From Deferribacterales bacterium UBA4806 (lineage in GTDB: Bacteria; Chrysiogenota; Deferribacteres; Deferribacterales; UBA228), in assembly GCA_002402635.1 (NCBI GenBank), contig DHGE01000174.1:1-5028 (forward strand): a stretch of DNA of 5,028 nt, read 5' to 3'. Below are positions 1 through 4,930 of this stretch, piece after piece. The position numbers and the translations under genes were made by a program. The notes under the pieces were generated by a model. The model was not told the DNA's origin and did no database searches. It saw only the letters and a program-made list of their open reading frames with translations. Every line of letters starts with the position of its first letter. Position 1 is the first letter of the stretch.

Positions 1-106
1 CATCAGGATAGGTTAGTATGAAGTTCTTAGCCTCATACTTGGATGCGTATGCTGAAGAAACAAAGGAAATGAAAATAAACAATAATATGAAATGTTTTTT
101 AATCAT
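1..106 (-). CDS. Secreted or periplasmic protein, 5' end only (signal peptide)
   Basis: Partial gene read right to left, starting with ATG at 106-104 and leaving the window at position 1 after 35 codons with no stop. The protein begins MIKKHFILLF, a textbook Sec signal peptide: two lysines at residues 3-4, a hydrophobic core at about residues 6-16, then SSAYA with a likely signal peptidase I site after Ala21 (AYA motif). The visible mature part, from Ser22, starts SKYEAKNFILTYPD, which I do not recognise. The start is supported by a G6 run on the minus strand at 111-116, four bases upstream of the ATG, acting as Shine-Dalgarno, and by a perfect TTGACA box further upstream. Exported location is well supported; function is unknown. 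It is transcribed away from the tRNA and the polyamine operon, so it is not part of that unit. Confidence 0.8.
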   Translation of the reverse strand, partial: MIKKHFILLFIFISFVSSAYASKYEAKNFILTYPD

Positions 107-110
107 TCTA

Positions 111-116
111 CCCCCC
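111..116 (-). promoter_or_regulatory. Shine-Dalgarno site of the minus-strand secreted protein gene
   Basis: Six G residues on the minus strand (six C on the plus strand) stand out in otherwise AT-rich DNA and end four bases before the ATG at 106-104. This G run fits pairing with the CCUCC end of 16S rRNA and decides the start of the left-edge gene. Confidence 0.65.
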
Positions 117-139
117 AAAAACTAAATATATATTACATT

Positions 140-168
140 TTGCCAAATATAATAAATAATGCTATATA
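140..168 (+). promoter_or_regulatory. Candidate sigma70 promoter for tRNA-Ser
   Basis: TTGCCA at 140-145 matches the -35 consensus at 5 of 6 positions. It is followed after exactly 17 bases by TATATA at 163-168 (4 of 6). Predicted transcription start is near 175, leaving about 48 bases of 5' leader to be removed by RNase P. It lies over the opposing promoter of the minus-strand gene. AT-rich DNA makes chance -10 boxes common, so confidence is moderate. Confidence 0.4.
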
Positions 169-185
169 TGATAGGTTGTTGTCAA
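156..185 (-). promoter_or_regulatory. Candidate sigma70 promoter for the left-edge minus-strand gene
   Basis: On the minus strand a perfect TTGACA (-35) lies at 185-180 and a CATTAT (-10, 4 of 6 matches to TATAAT) at 161-156, with an 18-base spacer. Transcription would begin near 150 and give a leader of about 45 bases before the ATG at 106. The -35 is strong; the -10 is only fair and could be offset by a few bases. Confidence 0.5.
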
Positions 186-222
186 GGATAATAAATGTAT
201 TTTTTAAAAATTACTGCTTTTT

Positions 223-312
223 GGAGAGGTGGCCGAGTGGCTTAAGGCTCACGACTCGAAATCGTGCGTTCCTTATAAAAGGGAACCGTGGGTTCAAATC
301 CCACCCTCTCCG
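223..312 (+). tRNA. tRNA-Ser (anticodon CGA)
   Basis: A complete class II tRNA. The acceptor stem GGAGAGG (223-229) pairs perfectly with CCTCTCC (305-311), and the discriminator base is G312, as expected for serine. The D arm lies at about 231-248 (GCCGAGTGG...GGC). The anticodon stem CACGA/TCGTG (250-254, 262-266) encloses the loop CTCGAAA, with anticodon CGA at 257-259, which reads UCG codons. The long variable arm pairs GTTCC (268-272) with GGAAC (282-286), the hallmark of serine and leucine tRNAs. The T arm is GTGGG, TTCAAAT, CCCAC (288-304). CCA is not encoded (TAT follows G312), so the CCA-adding enzyme must finish the 3' end. No intron or mismatch in the main stems is visible. Confidence 0.97.
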
Positions 313-349
313 TATATTTATACGGATATAACATATAAATATTTTTATA
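310..349 (+). terminator. Possible weak terminator or processing hairpins behind tRNA-Ser
   Basis: A perfect 7-base inverted repeat CCGTATA/TATACGG (310-316, 319-325) includes the last two acceptor bases and the discriminator of the tRNA. A second, purely AT hairpin TATAAA/TTTATA (334-339, 344-349) follows. Neither is followed by a proper U tract, so a standard intrinsic terminator is not shown. In RNA the first hairpin would need to open the tRNA acceptor stem. Confidence 0.25.
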
Positions 350-372
350 AGTATTGTTTAAGCAAAATTAAC

Positions 373-394
373 TTAACAAAAAATTAACAAAAAA
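373..394 (+). repeat. Tandem direct repeat, two copies of an 11-mer
   Basis: TTAACAAAAAA occurs twice in perfect tandem (373-383 and 384-394), and a further TTAAC directly precedes it (368-372). The period of about one helical turn with phased A tracts suggests bent DNA or an UP-element-like sequence just upstream of the operon's likely promoter. A binding site for a regulator is possible but not shown. Confidence 0.5.
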
Positions 395-405
395 TATTAA
401 AAAAG

Positions 406-434
406 TTATTGCCTTTCTCTCACATTTATATAAG
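406..434 (+). promoter_or_regulatory. Weak candidate promoter of the polyamine operon
   Basis: TATAAG at 429-434 matches the -10 consensus at 5 of 6 positions. A poor -35, TTATTG (406-411), lies 17 bases upstream. The better -35-like TTGCCT (409-414) is only 14 bases away. The run of A tracts immediately upstream and the 155-base gap after the tRNA make this the likeliest place for the operon's promoter, but the exact boxes are uncertain. Confidence 0.3.
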
Positions 435-456
435 TTATACACGCAATTAACTTTTT

Positions 457-461
457 GGAGG
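457..461 (+). promoter_or_regulatory. Ribosome binding site of the first operon gene
   Basis: GGAGG is spaced six bases from the ATG at 468, a strong site. It fixes this start over the overlapping ATG at 463, which is followed at once by TAA. Confidence 0.85.
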
Positions 462-467
462 TATGTA

Positions 468-1505
468 ATGGCTAAAAAAGACTTCTTACAGAAGGAAATA
501 AAACATATTGATATAAAAAAGTTTGATAGTGTAAATTTAATTGAACAATTTAAAAATATGGCATTTCAGGCTAGAAATCTTGCAGTTGCCTCAGAGATAT
601 ATAATAAGATGTTAGAAGATAAAAAGTGTACTATCATTTTAACTTTAGCTGGTTCACTATTCAGTGCAGGCTTAAAAAAAGTTGTATATGACATGATAGA
701 TAATAATATGGTAGATGTCATTGTGTCAACTGGGGCTATAATTGTAGATCAGGATTTCTTTGAAGCTCTTGGATTTAAGCATTACATAGGCACACCTGAG
801 GTTGACGACGACATTTTGATGAAGAATGCTATCGACAGGATATATGATACTTTTATTGATGAGGATGAGTTAAGAATTTGTGATATGACAATAAAAGAAA
901 TAGCAAATTCTATAAAACCAAAAGCTTACTCATCAAGAGAATTTATTGATATTATGGGTGAATATCTTGTAAAAAAAAATATGGGCAAAGACTCTGTAGT
1001 TAGGCTAGCCCATGAAAAGGGTGTCCCTATTTTTGTTCCAGCTTTTTCAGACTGTAGTGCTGGTTTTGGATTAATTTTCCATCAATGGGAAATGGAAAAA
1101 GAAAATAAAAATAAAGTTTCAATTGACTCAGTAAAAGACTTTTTAGAATTAACTAAAATTAAATCAATCACAGAAGAAACTGGTATATTTATGATTGGAG
1201 GAGGAGTTCCCAAAAATTTTACTCAGGATGTGACAGTAGCATGTGATATTCTTGGTAAAACGGCCAATCTCCATAAATATGCAATACAGATTACTGTTGC
1301 TGACGAAAGAGATGGAGGTCTATCGGGGTCAACTTTAAAGGAAGCCCATTCTTGGGGAAAGGTGGATAACAAAAATGAGCAAATGGTTTATGCAGAAGCA
1401 ACATTAGCATTACCACTAATTGTTTCATACGCATACCATAAAAAGGGTTATATGAATCGTGAAATGAAAAAATTTAACAGTGTTTTAAGTGAGGTAAAGG
1501 CATGA
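468..1505 (+). CDS. speY: Deoxyhypusine synthase-like protein, probable homospermidine biosynthesis
   Basis: A 345-residue, NAD-dependent cytosolic transferase of the deoxyhypusine synthase (DHS) family. True DHS moves the aminobutyl group of spermidine to a lysine of eIF5A; bacteria lack eIF5A, and bacterial relatives are linked to homospermidine formation with putrescine as acceptor. The catalytic lysine is present: EAHSWGK at 292-298 matches the family EAxSWGK, with Lys298 corresponding to human Lys329, Trp296 to Trp327 and Glu292 to Glu323. NAD-site Asp195 (PAFSD) and Asp282 are kept, as is GGGVPKNFTQD (244-254). By eye, spermidine contacts Asp243, His288 and Asp316 of human DHS are replaced by Phe200, Asn250 and Leu285, as I would expect of the DHS-like bacterial branch. 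First gene of the operon, overlapping the arginine decarboxylase by four bases. Family is certain; substrate and symbol are inferred. Confidence 0.9.
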   Translation: MAKKDFLQKEIKHIDIKKFDSVNLIEQFKNMAFQARNLAVASEIYNKMLEDKKCTIILTLAGSLFSAGLKKVVYDMIDNNMVDVIVSTGAIIVDQDFFEALGFKHYIGTPEVDDDILMKNAIDRIYDTFIDEDELRICDMTIKEIANSIKPKAYSSREFIDIMGEYLVKKNMGKDSVVRLAHEKGVPIFVPAFSDCSAGFGLIFHQWEMEKENKNKVSIDSVKDFLELTKIKSITEETGIFMIGGGVPKNFTQDVTVACDILGKTANLHKYAIQITVADERDGGLSGSTLKEAHSWGKVDNKNEQMVYAEATLALPLIVSYAYHKKGYMNREMKKFNSVLSEVKA

Positions 1506-2047
1506 TTCCAAAAAAAGTATTTTTAACAAAAGGGCTTGGTGTTCATAAGGATTATCTATCATCTTTTGAGTTGGCATTGCGTTCAGCAGGTATAGAGATA
1601 TGTAATCTTGTCTATGTGTCCAGTATTTTACCGCCCAATTGTAAAATTATATCAAGTAAAGCCGGGATAAAACATTTAAAACCAGGACAAATTACTTATT
1701 GCGTTATGTCTCGCAATGCAACAAATGAACCTAATAGATTAATTTCAGCTGCCATTGGTATAGCAATACCAAAGGATAGAAGTTATTATGGCTATCTATC
1801 AGAGCATCACGGCTTTGGCGAAGTAGCAAAAAAATCTGGAGATTATGCTGAGGATTTAGCAGCTACAATGCTTGCAACAACTCTTGGTATACCTTTTGAC
1901 GTTGATGTGGCATGGGATGAAAGAAGGCAAATTTATAAAGCTGCCAATCATATATTTAATACAAGAAGTATATGCCAGTCTGCTGAAGGAAATAAAGATG
2001 GATTATGGACTTCAGTTGTTACTGCTGCTGTGTTTTTAATGGATTAA
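1502..2047 (+). CDS. pdaD: Pyruvoyl-dependent arginine decarboxylase
   Basis: Decarboxylates L-arginine to agmatine, the first step of the arginine route to putrescine. The 181-residue proenzyme carries the self-cleavage motif YVSSILPP: cleavage between Ser40 and Ser41 should give a beta chain (1-40) and an alpha chain whose N-terminal Ser41 becomes the pyruvoyl cofactor. Asn35, six residues before Ser41, matches the conserved active-site Asn of the Methanocaldococcus enzyme, and Glu101 in YLSEHHG matches its catalytic Glu by motif. AAIGIAIPKD (83-92) is another family signature. There is no N-terminal extension or signal peptide. The start is set by an ATGA overlap with the preceding stop and by GAGG at 1491-1494, seven bases upstream. 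Agmatinase follows four bases later, which supports arginine over other substrates. Histidine or aspartate decarboxylases with pyruvoyl groups are unrelated in these motifs. Confidence 0.95.
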   Translation: MIPKKVFLTKGLGVHKDYLSSFELALRSAGIEICNLVYVSSILPPNCKIISSKAGIKHLKPGQITYCVMSRNATNEPNRLISAAIGIAIPKDRSYYGYLSEHHGFGEVAKKSGDYAEDLAATMLATTLGIPFDVDVAWDERRQIYKAANHIFNTRSICQSAEGNKDGLWTSVVTAAVFLMD

Positions 2048-2051
2048 TGTT

Positions 2052-2915
2052 ATGGAAGTTCCCTTTAACTTTTGTGGGTTAGATACTCAGTATTCTAATT
2101 ATGACTCATCTAAAATAGTAATTTTGCCAGTTCCTTTTGAAAGAACAACTTCATGGATGAAAGGAACATCAAATGGACCTGATGCAATGATAGATGCATC
2201 AAGAAATATGGAATTATATGACATAGCTTCTGATTCTGAAGTATATAAATATGGTATTTTTACTGGTGAAGCAATTCAGGCGGAAAGTGAATTAACGTTA
2301 GTAGAAATTTTAAAAAAAGAGGTTAAGCGTTTACACTCTGATGGTAAATTTGTTGTAACATTAGGTGGTGAACACACAGTTACAATTGGACCAGTTTCTG
2401 CCTTTTCTGAAATTTATGATGACTTATCAGTAGTCATTTTTGATGCCCACTCTGATATGAGGGATGATTACGACGATAATAAGTACAGCCATGCTTGTGT
2501 TTCTAAAAGAATATGTGACATAGGAATAAATCCGATACAGATCGGAATAAGGAGCATGGATATAAGTGAGAAAAAAAACATTTGTAGTAGTAATGTATTT
2601 TTTGCAAAAGATATTGTAAATACAAATGATAGTTGGATCAAAGGTATGTTAGAGAAACTTAATAAAAATGTTTATGTATCTATAGACCTTGATGCTTTTG
2701 ATCCATCTGTTGTACCATCTGTGGGTACTCCTGAACCAGGAGGACTTGGCTGGTATGAAACAATAAAAATTTTAAAGGCTATTGTAAGTGTGCGCAATAT
2801 TATTTCATTTGATGTGGTGGAACTTTGTCCAAATGAACTTAAATACTCAGATTTTGCAGCTGCAAAATTAATATATACACTTTTATCAATGATATTTAAA
2901 AGCAATGGTAGATAA
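2052..2915 (+). CDS. speB: Agmatinase (agmatine ureohydrolase)
   Basis: Hydrolyses agmatine to putrescine and urea; cytosolic, binuclear manganese enzyme of the arginase/ureohydrolase fold. At 287 residues it is near the usual family length. All metal ligands are visible: His108 in GGEHT, Asp131, His133 and Asp135 in DAHSD, and Asp212 and Asp214 in SIDLDAFDP. VGTPEPGG (224-231) and VVELCP (255-260) are further ureohydrolase signatures. It starts four bases after the arginine decarboxylase stop with only a weak GGA (2041-2043) upstream, so translation probably depends on coupling; its end overlaps the acetyltransferase gene by 11 bases. The decarboxylase next door makes agmatine the natural substrate. 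N1-aminopropylagmatine, used by related enzymes in thermophiles, is an alternative that cannot be excluded from sequence. Arginase or formimidoglutamase is less likely given the context. Confidence 0.93.
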   Translation: MEVPFNFCGLDTQYSNYDSSKIVILPVPFERTTSWMKGTSNGPDAMIDASRNMELYDIASDSEVYKYGIFTGEAIQAESELTLVEILKKEVKRLHSDGKFVVTLGGEHTVTIGPVSAFSEIYDDLSVVIFDAHSDMRDDYDDNKYSHACVSKRICDIGINPIQIGIRSMDISEKKNICSSNVFFAKDIVNTNDSWIKGMLEKLNKNVYVSIDLDAFDPSVVPSVGTPEPGGLGWYETIKILKAIVSVRNIISFDVVELCPNELKYSDFAAAKLIYTLLSMIFKSNGR

Positions 2916-3390
2916 TCTAAAAATACGCTGTGCCTCAATTGAAGATAGTTCTATCATCTTATCATTTATAAAAAAAATTGCTAAATATGAAAATTTAGAA
3001 AAAGAAGTTGTTGCAACTATTGATACTATTGAAGAATATATATTTAGAAAAAAATATGCTCAAGTTATACTCTGTGAGTTGAATAATAAAACTATTGCAT
3101 TTGCAGTGTTTTTCTATACCTTTTCAACATTTACAGGAAAACCTTCACTATATATTGAGGATATATTTGTTGATGAGGAGTATAGACATTGTAGTGTGGG
3201 ATCTAAAATCTTTAAACACCTAGCTAGTTTAGCTATCAAAGAGGGGTGTGGTAGATTAGAATTGTCCGTTTTAAAATGGAATGAACCTGCTGTTAAATTT
3301 TATAAAAAAATGGGCGGCTATCCTTTAGATGAATGGAGCGTCTTCAGGTTCGATGAAGAAGTATTAAGAAAGATTATTAATGGTGTTTAA
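2905..3390 (+). CDS. GNAT acetyltransferase, spermidine/spermine N-acetyltransferase-like
   Basis: A 161-residue, single-domain GNAT protein likely to acetylate a polyamine or diamine with acetyl-CoA. It resembles animal SSAT (SAT1) along its whole length: IKKIAKYENLEKEV (22-35), LYIEDIFVDEEYR (82-94), WNEPAVKFYKKMGG (125-138). Glu85, Arg94 and Tyr133 correspond, with one constant offset, to human Glu92, Arg101 and catalytic Tyr140. Odd point: the acetyl-CoA P-loop, normally RxxGxG, reads RHCSVG (94-99), so its first glycine is Ser97. The start ATG lies 11 bases inside the agmatinase gene with only an AAAAG-type upstream site, suggesting translational coupling. Position in a polyamine operon supports polyamine acetylation; thialysine (SAT2-like) or another amine remains possible. 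Confidence 0.82.
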   Translation: MVDNLKIRCASIEDSSIILSFIKKIAKYENLEKEVVATIDTIEEYIFRKKYAQVILCELNNKTIAFAVFFYTFSTFTGKPSLYIEDIFVDEEYRHCSVGSKIFKHLASLAIKEGCGRLELSVLKWNEPAVKFYKKMGGYPLDEWSVFRFDEEVLRKIINGV

Positions 3391-4780
3391 TATATTTGTT
3401 CTTATTAAGAATTGTATTATATTTATTTTATGTTTTGTAGTGCTACCCTGTTGCGTCTATGGAAAAGAAGTGGAAATGTTTGATATATTGATAAAAGACG
3501 GCATTGTTTTAACAATTAATGGCAACAATGAAGTATTGAAGGGTGCGCATATTGGAATAAAAGATAAGAAAATTGCTTATATTGGTAAAGACGATAATTT
3601 ATTAGCAGAACAATATATTGATGCAAGTGATAAAATAGTTTTACCGGGTTTTGTAAATACTCATACTCATGTTCCTATGAGTATTTTTAAAGGGATAGCT
3701 GATGATTTGCCTTTAGATGTATGGCTTAATGATTATATTTGGCCATTAGAATCAAAATATATGGATAAAGAAACTGTTTATAAAGCATCCCTTGCTAGTA
3801 TTGCTGAGATGATTCATTCTGGTATTACTACCTTTAATGATATGTATTTTTTTGAGAATGAAGTCGCAAGAGCAGCTAATGAAACATCGATTAGAGCAGT
3901 AGTTAGTGAGACTCTAATGGACGGCAAAACAGTGAATTCAAAAAATTTTGTTGAAGGCCTTGCCTATAGTGAATGGTTGATAAAAAAATGGCAAGGTAAT
4001 GATCTAATAAATGTTGGAGTTGCTCCACATGCACCATATACTGCATCAAGCGATCTTCTTATTAAAGCAAAAGAATTGGCTAATAGATATGGGGTTATAT
4101 ATCACATTCATTTATCGGAGACAAAAAATGAGTATAATACTATAAAAAAAGAATATAATTCTACACCTGTTGAATATTTGGATAATTTAGGAGTTCTTGA
4201 TAAATTGACTATGGCCGCTCATGTTGTGTACTTAGAGAAAAATGATTTCGATATATTGAAAAACAGGAAGGTCTCTGTTTCTCATAATCCAGAGAGTAAT
4301 ATGAAATTGGCAAGTGGAATTTCACCAGTATATGGGATGTTAAGGCATGGTATTAATGTATCTTTAGGGACAGATGGAGTGGCAAGTAATAACGATCTTG
4401 ATTTTTTTGATACTATGGATATTGCAGCAAAACTGCAAAAGGTCTATTACATGGATCCAGTTGCTCTTAATGCTCAAGAGGTTGTAATGGCTGCTACATT
4501 AGGCGGTGCAAAAGCATTAAACCTAGATCAATATGTAGGTTCAATTGAAATAGGAAAATTAGCGGATATAATAATCTTAAATATTGATGACATGCATGCG
4601 ATCCCCCTTTATAATCCATTTTCACAGATAGTATATACACTAAATCCTGCTGATGTAAGTTACTCTATCATAAATGGTAAAATTGTTATGGCAAAAGGTA
4701 ACATATTAACTATTGATGAAGAAGCTATTAAAGAAAGTATAATTGAACTTCAAAAATTTATTTCGAATGATTTACAATAA
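3380..4780 (+). CDS. mtaD: MTA/SAH deaminase family amidohydrolase, possibly with signal peptide
   Basis: Metal-dependent amidohydrolase of the MTA/SAH deaminase (TrzN/AtzA) group, converting methylthioadenosine or S-adenosylhomocysteine to inosyl products. Metal ligands are His95 and His97 (NTHTH), His244 (HIHLSE) and Asp332 (LGTDG); Glu247 and His281 complete the catalytic set; APHAPYT (215-221) and SHNPESNMKLASG (301-313) are typical. The C-terminal composite domain ends in IGKLADIIIL. With the start at 3380 the protein has 466 residues and an extra hydrophobic N terminus (about residues 11-23, then VYG-KE, a possible signal peptidase I site after Gly28); the family normally starts at about FDILIKDG, which Met33 (ATG at 3476) would give as a 434-residue cytosolic protein. 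The 3380 start overlaps the previous stop by 11 bases, like the previous junction, so I list it. Start and location are open; family is firm, exact nucleoside substrate inferred. Confidence 0.85.
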   Translation: MVFNIFVLIKNCIIFILCFVVLPCCVYGKEVEMFDILIKDGIVLTINGNNEVLKGAHIGIKDKKIAYIGKDDNLLAEQYIDASDKIVLPGFVNTHTHVPMSIFKGIADDLPLDVWLNDYIWPLESKYMDKETVYKASLASIAEMIHSGITTFNDMYFFENEVARAANETSIRAVVSETLMDGKTVNSKNFVEGLAYSEWLIKKWQGNDLINVGVAPHAPYTASSDLLIKAKELANRYGVIYHIHLSETKNEYNTIKKEYNSTPVEYLDNLGVLDKLTMAAHVVYLEKNDFDILKNRKVSVSHNPESNMKLASGISPVYGMLRHGINVSLGTDGVASNNDLDFFDTMDIAAKLQKVYYMDPVALNAQEVVMAATLGGAKALNLDQYVGSIEIGKLADIIILNIDDMHAIPLYNPFSQIVYTLNPADVSYSIINGKIVMAKGNILTIDEEAIKESIIELQKFISNDLQ

Positions 4781-4819
4781 TTATGCTTGATTTTAGCATC
4801 TATTTGTGATAAAGCATAA
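4781..4819 (+). terminator. Inverted repeats after the operon, possible weak terminator
   Basis: Immediately after the TAA stop, TTATGCTT (4781-4788) pairs perfectly with AAGCATAA (4812-4819) across a 23-base loop. The same left arm (ATGCT, 4783-4787) can instead pair with AGCAT at 4795-4799 over a 7-base loop. No U tract follows either, so Rho-independent termination is not demonstrated; an mRNA 3'-end stabilising hairpin or read-through into rpsB is possible. Confidence 0.3.
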
Positions 4820-4837
4820 CCCTGCAATAAATAAAAT
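4804..4837 (+). promoter_or_regulatory. rpsB: Low-confidence promoter region for rpsB
   Basis: TTGTGA (4804-4809) resembles a -35 box. TAAATA (4828-4833) lies 18 bases downstream and the better TAAAAT (4832-4837) 22 bases downstream, so no single pair is ideal. rpsB usually has its own strong promoter, and this is the only likely area between the operon end and the leader hairpin. Confidence 0.25.
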
Positions 4838-4869
4838 ACACACGTCAGAGTTGAATTATTTAGATTGAG

Positions 4870-4901
4870 GCAGGTGTCCATTTCTGGATGCTTTAGTCTG
4901 C
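4870..4901 (+). promoter_or_regulatory. rpsB leader hairpin, candidate S2 autoregulatory element
   Basis: GCAG (4870-4873) pairs with CTGC (4898-4901), and inside it TCCA (4877-4880) pairs with TGGA (4885-4888) around a TTTC loop, with G-U pairs possible at the junctions. The stem-loop ends five bases before a GGAGG at 4906-4910 and about 30 bases before the start of rpsB. Ribosomal protein genes, including rpsB in gammaproteobacteria, are often controlled by their product binding the leader; that role here is inference from position only. Confidence 0.3.
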
Positions 4902-4920
4902 TGGCGGAGGAAAAACAAAT

Positions 4921-4926
4921 AGGAGG
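4921..4926 (+). promoter_or_regulatory. rpsB: Ribosome binding site of rpsB
   Basis: AGGAGG ends four bases before the ATG at 4931. A second GGAGG lies 16 bases further upstream (4906-4910), too far to serve this start directly. Confidence 0.85.
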
Positions 4927-4930
4927 ATCT

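Noticed and set aside
15..51. Alternative hairpins AGTATGA/TCATACT and CATAC/GTATG
   Set aside because: They lie within the coding part of the minus-strand signal-peptide gene, so a regulatory role is not needed to explain them.
18..125. Plus-strand 35-codon frame starting in an ATGA overlap with a six-codon frame at the left edge
   Set aside because: It looked like an operon junction, but the minus strand here has a full signal peptide, a G-rich ribosome site and a promoter, which explain the same bases much better.
92..331. Plus-strand open frame of 79 codons
   Set aside because: It runs straight through the complete tRNA-Ser and overlaps the promoters; it has no ribosome site and no coding character.
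223..467. Integration site or genomic island boundary at the tRNA gene
   Set aside because: No integrase, no repeated tRNA 3' end downstream and no change in base composition are visible; the neighbours are metabolic and ribosomal genes.
463..468. ATG TAA start-stop just before the first operon gene
   Set aside because: It is only one base from GGAGG, too close for initiation; the ATG at 468 is correctly spaced.
2047..2082. ATG overlapping the arginine decarboxylase stop (TAATG)
   Set aside because: It is in a different frame from agmatinase and stops after 11 codons; ATG at 2052 opens the conserved protein.
2672..2938. Minus-strand open frame of 88 codons
   Set aside because: It is the antisense shadow of the conserved ureohydrolase C-terminal half (metal motif SIDLDAFDP region) and has no ribosome site.
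3396..3423. Possible internal promoter TTGTTC-16-TATATT ahead of the deaminase core
   Set aside because: Such matches are common in AT-rich DNA and this one lies in an open, plausibly translated stretch; I kept it only as a reason to doubt the start.
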